Positions 7,403 through 15,657 of a DNA stretch of 64,000 nt are shown one piece after another. Below the pieces are notes generated by a model. It saw only the letters and a program-made list of their open reading frames with translations. It did no database searches and was not told where the DNA came from. The stretch comes from JAJDFU01 sp964595955. Lineage in GTDB: Bacteria > Bacteroidota > Bacteroidia > Chitinophagales > Saprospiraceae. A program made the position numbers and the translations under genes. Every line of letters begins with the position of its first letter. Position 1 is the first letter of the stretch. The stretch lies in contig CAZQSF010000005.1 of the NCBI GenBank assembly GCA_964595955.1, forward strand, positions 1-64,000, read 5' to 3'.

Positions 7403-8917
7403 ATGGCAAACGTCGGTCGAGTCAAACAGGTAATCGGTCCGGTGGTAGATGTTGCCTTCCCCGAGTCGGGGGAATTGCCCGAGATCTACACGGCCCTGGA
7501 AATCAAGCGCCCACACGAAGAAATCCTCGTTCTGGAGGTTCAGCAACACCTGGGTGAGGACAGTGTTCGCACGATCGCCATGGATTCTACCGACGGCCTC
7601 ACGCGAGGCACGGAGGTCGTCGATACGGGTGCTCCCATATCCATGCCTATTGGTGATGCCATCAAAGGACGTCTTTTCAATGTGGTCGGGCAACCCATCG
7701 ACGGCATAGGGCCGGTGAATACGGATAAGTCTTCCCCCATTCACCGCAAGCCGCCTACCTACGAAGAACTTTCGACCGAAAAGGAAGTGCTGTATACCGG
7801 AATCAAGGTGATCGATCTTATTGAGCCTTACATGAAGGGCGGTAAGATCGGATTGTTCGGAGGCGCCGGTGTAGGCAAAACCGTACTCATTCAGGAGCTC
7901 ATCAACAACATTGCCAAGGCCTACGAAGGCATCTCCGTTTTCGCCGGTGTGGGTGAACGCACGCGCGAGGGCAACGACCTCATGCGCGAGATGCTCGAAG
8001 CCGGCATCATCAATTACGGGCAAAACTTCCTGCACTCCCTGGAGGAAGGCGGCTGGGACCTCAGCCAGGTCGAAATGTCCGACCTGGAATCGTCCAAAGC
8101 CACCTTTGTTTTTGGTCAGATGAACGAACCGCCCGGAGCACGTGCCCGGGTAGCCCTCTCCGGTCTGACGGTAGCCGAGTACTTCCGCGACGGAGACCTG
8201 AGCGATCCCACCGGCGGTCGCGACATCCTCTTCTTTATCGACAATATCTTCCGCTTCACCCAGGCGGGTTCCGAGGTTTCGGCTCTGCTGGGCCGGATGC
8301 CTTCCGCCGTAGGCTATCAGCCTACCCTGGCCACAGAAATGGGGCTGATGCAGGAGCGCATTACTTCTACCAAACGCGGCTCCATTACGTCTGTACAAGC
8401 CGTATACGTTCCGGCCGATGACCTTACGGACCCCGCACCGGCCACCACCTTTGCCCACCTGGATGCTACGACGGTACTCAGCCGTAAGATCGCTTCGCTG
8501 GGCATCTATCCCGCCGTAGATCCCCTGGACTCCACCAGCCGTATTCTGGATCCCACCATTGTAGGAGATGAACACTACGATTGCGCTCAGCGAGTGAAAA
8601 ACATCCTGCAACGCTACAACGAGCTGCAGGACATCATCGCCATTCTGGGCATGGAAGAGCTAAGTGAAGAAGACAAGCAGGTCGTTCACCGTGCCCGCCG
8701 GGTACAACGATTTCTTTCCCAACCCTTCCACGTAGCGGAACAGTTTACCGGCCTGCCCGGTGTTCTGGTTCCCATCGAGGAAACCATCCGTGGGTTCAAT
8801 ATGATCATGGACGGGGAAGTAGATCAGTACCCGGAAGCAGCATTCAACCTGAAAGGATCTATCGAAGAAGCCATAGAGGCCGGCGAAAAAATGCTGGCCG
8901 AAGTAGCCGAATCCTAA
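7403..8917 (+). CDS. atpD: F1F0 ATP synthase subunit beta
   Basis: The 504-residue product is the catalytic beta subunit of F-type ATP synthase, which makes ATP from ADP and phosphate as the rotor turns. It shows the KQVIGPVVDVAFP start, the P-loop GGAGVGKTVL near residues 154-163, the GERTREGNDL segment, the ALLGRMPSAVGYQPTLATEM region and the SQPFHVAEQFTG end. Length is typical. The ATG in front of ANVGRVKQVIG was chosen; the frame is open 26 codons further up but that part is unconserved. Only atpC follows. The alpha, gamma, delta and F0 genes are elsewhere, which is common in Bacteroidota. Confidence 0.97.
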   Translation: MANVGRVKQVIGPVVDVAFPESGELPEIYTALEIKRPHEEILVLEVQQHLGEDSVRTIAMDSTDGLTRGTEVVDTGAPISMPIGDAIKGRLFNVVGQPIDGIGPVNTDKSSPIHRKPPTYEELSTEKEVLYTGIKVIDLIEPYMKGGKIGLFGGAGVGKTVLIQELINNIAKAYEGISVFAGVGERTREGNDLMREMLEAGIINYGQNFLHSLEEGGWDLSQVEMSDLESSKATFVFGQMNEPPGARARVALSGLTVAEYFRDGDLSDPTGGRDILFFIDNIFRFTQAGSEVSALLGRMPSAVGYQPTLATEMGLMQERITSTKRGSITSVQAVYVPADDLTDPAPATTFAHLDATTVLSRKIASLGIYPAVDPLDSTSRILDPTIVGDEHYDCAQRVKNILQRYNELQDIIAILGMEELSEEDKQVVHRARRVQRFLSQPFHVAEQFTGLPGVLVPIEETIRGFNMIMDGEVDQYPEAAFNLKGSIEEAIEAGEKMLAEVAES

Positions 8918-8940
8918 GTTTGGCATAAGAGTTTTTCCTC

Positions 8941-8974
8941 CGGGGCGCGGCCATGCGGCTCGCCCCGTTTTTTT
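8941..8974 (+). terminator. Intrinsic terminator or attenuator between atpD and atpC
   Basis: A seven-base GC stem (CGGGGCG ... CGCCCCG) with a 13-base loop is followed at once by seven T residues. It has the form of a rho-independent terminator, yet it lies inside the atpD-atpC pair, 22 bases before the epsilon start codon. It may lower epsilon expression relative to beta. Confidence 0.7.
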
Positions 8975-8996
8975 CACCTCCAACGGCGGCAACATT

Positions 8997-9326
8997 ATGA
9001 CCATTCACGTACTGACCCCGGACAAGGAAGTATTTACCGGCAGGATCACTTCGGTGAAAGTGCCCGGTACACAAGGTGAATTTCAGGTGCTGCGCAACCA
9101 TGCGCCCATCGTTTCTTCCCTGGAAGCCGGCAAGGTGGAAATGGTAACCTCCAGCGGGGTGCACCGCATCCTGGATACGGAAACCGGGGTCATCGAAACC
9201 CGGGAAGAGCCCGGAAGAAAAGTGACGTTCAACATCCAGGGAGGCTTCATTGAAGTACTCAACAACGAAGTGTCTCTCCTGGTGTCCGGCATTACCATGG
9301 CTCCACTTAAGAACCAACCGGTCTAG
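8997..9326 (+). CDS. atpC: F1F0 ATP synthase subunit epsilon
   Basis: This 109-residue protein is the epsilon subunit, part of the central stalk that couples proton flow to catalysis and can inhibit hydrolysis. The beta-sandwich signature is clear: MTIHVLTPDKEVFTGRI at the start, VKVPGTQGEFQVLRNHAPIV near residues 21-40, and an IQGGFIEVLNNEVSLLV block near the end. It is short: it appears to lack most of the C-terminal two-helix hairpin of longer homologues, as is frequent in Bacteroidota. The atpD gene lies 79 bases upstream with a terminator-like hairpin between. Confidence 0.93.
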   Translation: MTIHVLTPDKEVFTGRITSVKVPGTQGEFQVLRNHAPIVSSLEAGKVEMVTSSGVHRILDTETGVIETREEPGRKVTFNIQGGFIEVLNNEVSLLVSGITMAPLKNQPV

Positions 9327-9353
9327 GTCCGGTTCCCCGCCCTCCTTTCTTTG

Positions 9354-10646
9354 TCAGGTCACTGCCGACACCTGCATGAGTTCTTCGATCTCCTCGGGTT
9401 GTACCGGCAAGTGTCCCATCAGGTTCACAGGCCCTTCGTCCGTGACCAAAATCTCGTTTTCGAGGCGCACGGCCATCCCTTCTTCCGGGATGTAAATACC
9501 CGGCTTACACGTAACGATCATCCCCGCCTGAATGGGGTCGTAATGGAAGGCCAGATCGTGCACATCCAGGCCCAAATGGTGGCTGGTGCCATGTAGGAAG
9601 TAGCGACCGTATGCCGGCTTTTCAGCATCTTGGTCCCGAATGTCTTTCTTCGTCAGCAGCCCCAGTTGCAGGAGCTCGTCCTCCATCATCCGCCCGACTT
9701 CCCGATGGTAGTCTTCGAGTGTTACCCCCGGAACCAAGAGCTGTTGTGCTTGCTCCAGCACCCGCAGTACACTTTGATACACCTGTAACTGGCGCGGGCT
9801 GAATTGCCCGTTCACTGGAATGGTACGACTCAGTTCTGAAGCGTAGTTGGCGTATTCCGCACCAAAGCTGAGCAACAGCAGATCGCCTTCCCGGCAAGCC
9901 TGATTGTTGGCTGTGTAAGAGGAAATGCAGGCTTGCGCGCCGCTGGCAATCGTCGGCGAAAAAGCGTGTCCGTTGGCCCGGCGGCGAATGAACTCGTAGG
10001 TGACAGCTGCTTCCAGCTCGTACTCCATGATGCCGGGCCGGGTGAGTTCGAGCACCCGCCGGTAGGCCTCACCCGTAATATCAACGGATCTTCGGATGAG
10101 ACTGATCTCATGTGCTGACTTGATCATGAATAACTGGCGCAGAATGGGTTGTGCACGGTGGAACTTATGGGCCGGATAGCGGTCCATCAGCAGGCGAGCA
10201 TGGCGCAAATCGCGCGACGGCACCTCGGTAAGGAATTGGTCGTGTTCCGGGATGTTTACATAGATGCGTTTGGCCAGCAGAATGAGCTCGTGGAGAACAA
10301 CTTCGGATTCATCCGCCCAATATATTTTCTCGATGCCGGAAATGGCACGGGCCTCTTCCTTACGGAGCAGATGCTCTTGCCCTTCTCCCATCGGGCGCTT
10401 AATGAATGCGATCTCGCGATGATCTTCCCGGACGCAATCCGGGAACAGCACGACAATGCTTTCCTCCTGGTCCAACCCACTCAGGTAAAAAAGGCCGGAA
10501 TTCTGCCGGAAAGGGAAGGTGGTATTCCCGCTGCGCGGCATGCGGTCATTCGAAAGAAACAGGGCGATGGACTCCGGTTTCATTTTTCGCGAAAAGCGAT
10601 TGCGATTCAGCTGAAAAAGTTCCGGATGGATGGGTTCGTAACGCAT
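9354..10646 (-). CDS. Aminopeptidase P family protein (Xaa-Pro aminopeptidase homologue) with altered metal site
   Basis: The 430-residue protein has the two-domain aminopeptidase P layout: an N-terminal creatinase-like domain and a C-terminal pita-bread domain from about residue 175. Active enzymes remove an N-terminal residue before proline using two metal ions held by Asp, Asp, His, Glu, Glu. Here the histidine block HGTSHHLGLDVHD (352-364) and the last Glu (AVRLENE, 396) are kept, but the first Asp is Ser260 (LLLLSFGAEY), the second is Glu271 (ASELSRTIPVNG) and the first Glu is Lys381 (TCKPGIYIPEEG). Three of five ligands are therefore changed, so normal dimetal catalysis is doubtful. The start follows a good AAAGGAG site. 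It converges on atpC. Confidence 0.88.
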   Translation of the reverse strand: MRYEPIHPELFQLNRNRFSRKMKPESIALFLSNDRMPRSGNTTFPFRQNSGLFYLSGLDQEESIVVLFPDCVREDHREIAFIKRPMGEGQEHLLRKEEARAISGIEKIYWADESEVVLHELILLAKRIYVNIPEHDQFLTEVPSRDLRHARLLMDRYPAHKFHRAQPILRQLFMIKSAHEISLIRRSVDITGEAYRRVLELTRPGIMEYELEAAVTYEFIRRRANGHAFSPTIASGAQACISSYTANNQACREGDLLLLSFGAEYANYASELSRTIPVNGQFSPRQLQVYQSVLRVLEQAQQLLVPGVTLEDYHREVGRMMEDELLQLGLLTKKDIRDQDAEKPAYGRYFLHGTSHHLGLDVHDLAFHYDPIQAGMIVTCKPGIYIPEEGMAVRLENEILVTDEGPVNLMGHLPVQPEEIEELMQVSAVT

Positions 10647-11030
10647 GATGGCGACTCCTTTATATACACGGGTTTGCTGCACATGTGTTGTGCAGCCCCA
10701 AAAATTCCAGGCTCGTCTTTCGGGTTTTGAAGCGGTGGGATCGGCCTAAAGTTGCGATTTTTTTGCGGGCCAAAAAACTTTTTTCTTCGAGCGTTAAGTG
10801 CGCCAACGCCAATCAGACCAAAACAGGTACAAAGAATTTTGGACACGGATCAAGGCGTCACAACTGCACAGACCTTGCCAAGAGCCCCTGGCTCTCCAGG
10901 CTTCCGGAAGCAGGCGTATCCAAAGACCAAGCAGATCAGCGGGTATCCTTGTGGGCTACCTACTTAACCCAAACCAGGAAACTAAACGCCCAAAATCGCT
11001 TTTCTATAAGAAAGCATCAACAGCAGGCTT
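10647..11030. other. Divergent spacer between pepP-like and OmpA-domain genes
   Basis: This gene-free stretch of 384 bases holds one clear structure: a perfect eight-base hairpin (GCTGCACA, five-base loop, TGTGCAGC) at 10676-10696 in the 5' leader of the aminopeptidase gene. No convincing TTG/TAnnTTTG promoter was found in either direction, and no open frame here looks coding. Confidence 0.5.
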
Positions 11031-11426
11031 ATGTCTATTCTCCTTTTTCTGCTCGTGGCAGTCCTCCCCGCTCAGCAAACCCAATACGAGCTGTACAGCA
11101 TCTACTTCGGCGGAGGCAGTTATTTCATTGACTCGCAGCAGGAACAGGGCCTGTACGATTTTCTGGATGCGCATCCCCAGGCCAAAAACCTCACCCTTAC
11201 CATTCACAGCCATACCGACGATATCGGCAGCCTGGAGTACAATGAACGCCTGTCGCGCATGCGTAGTCTGGAGGCCAAAAAGCGATTGTTGAGATACGGG
11301 ATTCCTCCCGAGAACCTTTCCATTCAGGACTTTGGAGAGCTCAACCCGGTTTACGACAACAGCACCTGGGAAGGCAAGCTCAAAAACCGGCGAGTGGACA
11401 TTATCATCCACCGAATGGAGATCTGA
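11031..11426 (+). CDS. Small secreted OmpA-domain protein
   Basis: The 131-residue product has a short hydrophobic N-terminus (MSILLFLLVAVLPAQQ) that looks like a signal peptide, followed almost at once by an OmpA/MotB peptidoglycan-binding domain. SIYFGGGSYFID is the first strand, IHSHTDDIGSLEYNERLSRM the NHTD-like loop with paired Asp residues, and KLKNRRVDIII the closing Arg-containing motif. It probably anchors to peptidoglycan in the periplasm through diaminopimelate binding. It carries no extra domain, which is unusual since OmpA domains commonly cap larger proteins. A hairpin follows seven bases after the stop, so it is probably monocistronic. Confidence 0.8.
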   Translation: MSILLFLLVAVLPAQQTQYELYSIYFGGGSYFIDSQQEQGLYDFLDAHPQAKNLTLTIHSHTDDIGSLEYNERLSRMRSLEAKKRLLRYGIPPENLSIQDFGELNPVYDNSTWEGKLKNRRVDIIIHRMEI

Positions 11427-11432
11427 GCCGTA

Positions 11433-11453
11433 CCCGGATCTCCATGATCCGGG
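11433..11453 (+). terminator. Hairpin after the small OmpA-domain gene
   Basis: A perfect eight-base stem (CCCGGATC, five-base loop, GATCCGGG) starts seven bases after the stop codon. There is no T run directly after it, so termination or mRNA 3'-end protection are both possible. Confidence 0.45.
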
Positions 11454-11478
11454 AGATAAAGCCCTGAGCCTCACAACT

Positions 11479-11595
11479 ACGTCAACCCGGCTAGGGCCTG
11501 GCTTTTTTTTGCCCCCTCCCCCAGTCCGAAAGCAAGCTTTCTCCCGGGGGAGGGGGCAAAAAAAACCCGATGCAGAAGCTGCATCGGGTTGACGT
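11479..11595. repeat. Nested palindromic cassette next to tRNA-Val
   Basis: Outer arms ACGTCAACCC (11479-11488) and GGGTTGACGT (11586-11595) enclose a perfect 20-base inverted repeat at 11503-11522 / 11546-11565, made of eight T and GCCCCCTCCCCC against its complement. Inside that lies GAAAGC-AA-GCTTTC. Next to it is a separate hairpin that terminates the tRNA. The palindrome reads as a terminator in both directions for the convergent ompA-like and tRNA transcripts, but its length and nesting are more than termination needs. Confidence 0.6.
11558..11590 (-). terminator. Rho-independent terminator of tRNA-Val
   Basis: On the minus strand a 12-base perfect stem (AACCCGATGCAG, loop CTT, CTGCATCGGGTT) runs straight into a tract of T residues. 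It begins about 16 bases after the tRNA 3' end. Confidence 0.85.
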
Positions 11596-11605
11596 GGAAT
11601 GGATG

Positions 11606-11680
11606 TGGGCGATGATGGATTCGAACCAACGACCCCCTGTTTGTAAGACAGGTGCTCTAAACCAACTGAGCTAATCGCCC
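11606..11680 (-). tRNA. tRNA-Val (anticodon TAC)
   Basis: The minus strand gives a 75-base cloverleaf. The seven-base acceptor stem is GGGCGAT / ATCGCCC with discriminator A, the D arm contains AGCTCAGTTGG, the anticodon stem is CCTGT / ACAGG around loop CTTACAA with anticodon TAC, and the T arm contains GGTTCGAATCC. The anticodon reads GTA and probably other GTN valine codons. The 3' CCA is not encoded and must be added after transcription. It is a single tRNA with its own promoter and terminator. Confidence 0.97.
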
Positions 11681-11699
11681 TCGTTTTAAAAAGCGAATG

Positions 11700-11730
11700 C
11701 AAATATAGAACCCTTTTTAGAAAGGAGCAA
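11700..11730 (-). promoter_or_regulatory. Promoter of tRNA-Val
   Basis: On the minus strand TTG, a 20-base spacer and TATATTTG match the Bacteroidota promoter consensus exactly. The -7 element ends 19 bases before the tRNA 5' end, leaving a short leader to be removed by RNase P. Confidence 0.75.
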
Positions 11731-11839
11731 TAACCCAACCCAAAAAAGAGCTTGCGAGCGAGCTCGAAAATGATCGGCGGTGTCGCGTCGTTTTCCTGCG
11801 GATCCTTATCTTTTCGAAAACACATCTACGCTACCTCTT

Positions 11840-14440
11840 ATGAAACGGACGCTCAAACGCCTGGGCTGGGCGACAGCCATCCTCCTGGTTTTTCTTCTTG
11901 GCGGCCTGGGGCTTTTGACCAACCTGTACGATGAAGAAATTGGTCAGCGGGTACTCGCTGCCATCAATGAGCAGCTGACGACGGAGATGCGTCTTGAAGG
12001 GTTCGATGTCAGCCTGATTCGCACCTTCCCCAATGTAGGCGCCAACCTGAAGGGGGTAGAAATAGACGACAGCCAGGGGGGAATCCTGCTGGAAGCCAAA
12101 CGCATGTCCTTTCGCCTGAGCCTCCTCAGCTTCCTGAGCCGCAAGTACCGGCTTCGTTCGGTGGTCATTTCGGATGCCGCCCTCAAAATAGCGCGCGATA
12201 AGGATGGGAAACCAACCTATGCGATCTTTAAGCCCGGCAAAGGATCGGGCTCTTCCCAGGAGACCGGCATAAAACTCAAGGAAGCCCGGTTTGAGCGGGT
12301 AGAACTCTACTACCAAGACCAAGCCCTGGAACGCGAGGGCGTCGTACAGATAAAAGAAGCTACCCTTTCCGGAGAATTCTCCGCCCGGCGATTTCTGATG
12401 CATGCCAAAGCCGAGTTTGAATCGCGCTTTTGGGAGCAGGACGGGGTGCGCTACCTGGTTGGTACGCCCCTGGGACTGAATGCCGACGTATTTGTGGATC
12501 TGGATGAAAAACAATACGAGCTTCGAGACGTCCTTTTCGAGCTGGGTCCCAACGCCTTTAAGGCACGGGGTACCGTCTCCACCCAAGATGGGATCTCCAC
12601 CTATGACCTGTACCTCGTCAATGATGACGGAAGTTTAGGTGGCGTAGTAGAGTTGATGCCGGCTTCCTACCGCCGGGCTCTGGGCGACCTAAACAGCAAG
12701 GGCCGCTTCACTTTCGAAGCCCGTCTTAAAGGAGAGGCCCGGGAGCAAGACATGCCGGCCCTAACCGCTCGTTTTCTGCTCGACCGTGGTCGCATTACGA
12801 GCTCCCGCCTCATGGAAGACCTCAAGGACGTTACGCTCGAAGCCTATTTCTCCAACGGTAAGGACCGAAATAACCGAAGTGCAACCCTTGAGGTCAGGCA
12901 GCTCGTGGGCTACTTCAACCGGGAACGGATCGAGGCGCAGATGAATCTCCGCAACCTGGAGGATCCCTTCATCGACCTTCAGGTAGATGGCGCCCTTCCC
13001 ATGGAGGCCATATACAGCGCATTCGGCAACCCCAACATCACGGATGGAAGCGGAGAGATCGAAATCGAAAACCTGAGCATACAGGGGCTCTACCAGGACA
13101 TGATCAACATCGGGCGCATCAGTCGGGTAAACGCGAGCGGACGACTGCGTTTCGACGATACCGCCCTGGAGCTGAACGAACGGCAACTCATGCTGGACCG
13201 CGGAGAAATCGAGCTCAAGGACAACCTTCTGGAGGTGCGGGACCTGAAGCTGGAAGGCCCCGACACCGAGCTCGAATTCAACGGCAATGCCTACAATCTG
13301 CTGCCCGTACTCTTTGCCGATTCGCTCAATACGCGCAAGGCCGAATTGCGATTTGAAGCCAAGCTGGAAGGGGAGCAGCTAAATATTGGAGAAATGCTAT
13401 CTGCTCTCAACATCGGCTTGCAGGAGGAGGAAGCGGAAAGCCTGGGCGAGCAAGAAGCCCAGCGAAGGCGGGCAGAACAAATTCGAAAGCGGGAGCAGCT
13501 CACGAAGCTTCTGGACGGGAACTTTCAGACCCGGATCGAATCCTTTACCTACGGAAAGGTCCGGGGAGAAGATTTTGACGGCAGGCTCCAGTTCAAGAAC
13601 AACAAGCTCAACATTTACGGAGCCACCCGCGCTATGGGCGGCTCATTCCTGTTGGACGGCGACCTCTATTTCGAACGAAAGCCGCGGTTGGTCGCCGAGC
13701 TTCAAAGCAACCAGATCGACGCCTCGGAATTTTTCCGCCAATCGGACAACTTTGGGCAGAATGTGCTTACGCACGAGAACATCCGAGGCAAACTGGATGC
13801 CCGGATGGTGATCAAAGCCTTTTTCGATGAATTGGGCCGGTTTCAGCAAGACCAACTTCAGGCCCTGGCCAGCATTCGCATCGCCGAGGGCGAACTGCGG
13901 GATTTCAAAATGCTGGAAAACTTCTCGGCCGTATTGAAGCACAAGGATCTGGAGCGCATCCGTTTTTCGGACCTGGAAAATTACCTCGAGATCAAGGGCC
14001 AGCGGCTCTACCTGCCCATGATGTTTATCCAGAGCAGTGCAACCAACCTCACCTTGAGCGGAGAGCATACGTTTTCCAACGAATACCTCTACAACATCAA
14101 GGTAAATGTGCTGCAGGCCATAGGCCAGAAGATCAAGCGCCACGACCCGGGCCTGCACCCCATCCCGGCGCGCCGGAACGGATTTGTGAATCTTTACTAC
14201 CAGATCCGCGGAAATGAATCGGACTACGAGGTGCGCAAAGCCAAGCGAGCCGTAAAAGCGCATTTCGAGCAAACCACCCGGCAGCGCGTAGCTATTCAGA
14301 AGGATTTAGAACGTCGCTTTGGGATGGAAGTCAAACCCATCTACGAGCCGGATGCCTGGGAAGACGTTCCGGAATACCGGGCCGACCCGACCGATGCATC
14401 CGAGGAGTTCATGGATTGGGAAATCCAGGGGGGCGGGTAG
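11840..14440 (+). CDS. AsmA-like family protein
   Basis: The 866-residue protein starts with a positively charged residue cluster and one membrane helix (ATAILLVFLLGGLGLLTNLY, about residues 11-30). A long periplasmic region follows, rich in beta strands of the repeating-groove type and ending in an AsmA-like C-terminal domain near residues 610-780. AsmA/TamB/YhdP-type proteins are thought to span the periplasm and move phospholipids toward the outer membrane. I picked the ATG just before KRTLKRLGW; the frame is open 20 codons earlier without conserved sequence. The C-terminal tail is charged and probably disordered. It converges on the sorbosone-dehydrogenase gene with only two bases between the stops. 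Confidence 0.8.
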   Translation: MKRTLKRLGWATAILLVFLLGGLGLLTNLYDEEIGQRVLAAINEQLTTEMRLEGFDVSLIRTFPNVGANLKGVEIDDSQGGILLEAKRMSFRLSLLSFLSRKYRLRSVVISDAALKIARDKDGKPTYAIFKPGKGSGSSQETGIKLKEARFERVELYYQDQALEREGVVQIKEATLSGEFSARRFLMHAKAEFESRFWEQDGVRYLVGTPLGLNADVFVDLDEKQYELRDVLFELGPNAFKARGTVSTQDGISTYDLYLVNDDGSLGGVVELMPASYRRALGDLNSKGRFTFEARLKGEAREQDMPALTARFLLDRGRITSSRLMEDLKDVTLEAYFSNGKDRNNRSATLEVRQLVGYFNRERIEAQMNLRNLEDPFIDLQVDGALPMEAIYSAFGNPNITDGSGEIEIENLSIQGLYQDMINIGRISRVNASGRLRFDDTALELNERQLMLDRGEIELKDNLLEVRDLKLEGPDTELEFNGNAYNLLPVLFADSLNTRKAELRFEAKLEGEQLNIGEMLSALNIGLQEEEAESLGEQEAQRRRAEQIRKREQLTKLLDGNFQTRIESFTYGKVRGEDFDGRLQFKNNKLNIYGATRAMGGSFLLDGDLYFERKPRLVAELQSNQIDASEFFRQSDNFGQNVLTHENIRGKLDARMVIKAFFDELGRFQQDQLQALASIRIAEGELRDFKMLENFSAVLKHKDLERIRFSDLENYLEIKGQRLYLPMMFIQSSATNLTLSGEHTFSNEYLYNIKVNVLQAIGQKIKRHDPGLHPIPARRNGFVNLYYQIRGNESDYEVRKAKRAVKAHFEQTTRQRVAIQKDLERRFGMEVKPIYEPDAWEDVPEYRADPTDASEEFMDWEIQGGG

Positions 14441-14442
14441 CG

Positions 14443-15588
14443 TCAATCCGCACCCGTATAAACAATGCGATAAATGGCGTCGCCGTAATCGTCACTCACC
14501 AGGAGGGAACCATCGGGCAAATGCTCCAGATCGACAGGTCGGCCCCATACATCCTGGCTTTCTTCATCCAGCCAGCCGGAGGCAAAAGGTTGATAGCTGA
14601 CCGCCCGATCCCCTTCTAGGGTTACCATCATAATGCGGTAGCCAATCTTTTCGGAACGGTTCCAGCTGCCGTGCTCGGCAATGAATAGTTGATGGTGATA
14701 GGCTTCCGGGAACTGGTCGCCCGTGTAAAACTCCAGCCCGAGGGGGGCCACGTGCGGACCCAACTTTTTAGCCGGGGAGGTGAACTCGTCGCAAGATCGC
14801 TTTTCGCCGAACTCGGGGTCGGGGATATTTCCGCCGTGGCAATAGGGATAGCCAAAGTGCATACCCTCCCGAGGGGCGTGGTTGAGCTCGCAAGGTGGCA
14901 GGTCGTCGCCCATCCAATCCCGCCCGTTATCGGTAAACCAAAGCTCGCCGGTCTCCGGATGCCAGGTGAAACCCACCGTATTGCGAATACCCCGGTGCAC
15001 GACCTCGCGTTGCGTGCCATCGGAGTTCAGCCGGGTGAGGCTGGCAAAAACGGGGTCTTCACTCTCGCAGATGTTGCACGGAGCTCCTACCGGAACATAC
15101 AGCTTGCCGTCCGGGCCAAAAGCAATGTATTTCCAACCGTGATGGGTCTCGGTGGGATAGTCGTCGTAGACCACCTCGGGCCGGGGCGGGGCATCTAATT
15201 GATCCTCGATATTGGAAAAGCGCAAAATCCGGCTCACCTCTGCAACATAGAGGTCACCGTCGCGAAAAGCCACACCATTTGGCATATTGAGACCCTCGGC
15301 CAAGGTGTACTTCCGGTCGGCTTGAAAGTCGCCGTCGGTATCGAGGAGGGCATACACATTGCCTTCATCGCGGGTGCCTACAAAAAGAGTCCCCTTGGGC
15401 GAAAGGCAAAGCGAACGGGCATTTTTGACGTTTTTCGCAAAGTAACGGATCTCAAATCCGGCCGGCAGATCGATCTTCTTCAGATCGGGCTCAGCCGAAG
15501 ACAGCCACTTGACGGGCGGATTTGCCGGGCCGCAGCCAAGCAGAAACCCGATCAACAATAGCAAATAGGGCGGTAGAAAGGACATCAT
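14443..15588 (-). CDS. PQQ-dependent sugar dehydrogenase-like lipoprotein (glucose/sorbosone dehydrogenase family)
   Basis: This 381-residue protein has a lipoprotein signal (LLLLIGFLLGC, Cys near residue 19) and a six-bladed beta-propeller of the glucose/sorbosone dehydrogenase family. Recognisable parts are LPAGFEIRYFAKNVKNARSL near the start, HGWKYIAFGPDGKLYVPVGA in the middle, ELWFTDNGRDWMGDDLPPCE, and DLEHLPDGSLLVSDDYGDAIYRI at the end (each given in part). Members oxidise sugars with pyrroloquinoline quinone, but many Bacteroidota homologues are uncharacterised, so the substrate is open. The MM start gives a normal signal peptide; the longer frame adds 15 residues. It may form an operon with the membrane protein gene 69 bases upstream. 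Confidence 0.82.
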   Translation of the reverse strand: MMSFLPPYLLLLIGFLLGCGPANPPVKWLSSAEPDLKKIDLPAGFEIRYFAKNVKNARSLCLSPKGTLFVGTRDEGNVYALLDTDGDFQADRKYTLAEGLNMPNGVAFRDGDLYVAEVSRILRFSNIEDQLDAPPRPEVVYDDYPTETHHGWKYIAFGPDGKLYVPVGAPCNICESEDPVFASLTRLNSDGTQREVVHRGIRNTVGFTWHPETGELWFTDNGRDWMGDDLPPCELNHAPREGMHFGYPYCHGGNIPDPEFGEKRSCDEFTSPAKKLGPHVAPLGLEFYTGDQFPEAYHHQLFIAEHGSWNRSEKIGYRIMMVTLEGDRAVSYQPFASGWLDEESQDVWGRPVDLEHLPDGSLLVSDDYGDAIYRIVYTGAD

Positions 15589-15657
15589 TCGGCAAAACGA
15601 TCTTGATGAGTTGCGGTACATTCGCACACCCATGCGGGTGCGCGGGTGCGTTCACGA

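Noticed and set aside
9316..9334. Inverted repeat AACCGG/CCGGTT after atpC as terminator
   Set aside because: Six-base stem without a T run; too weak to call.
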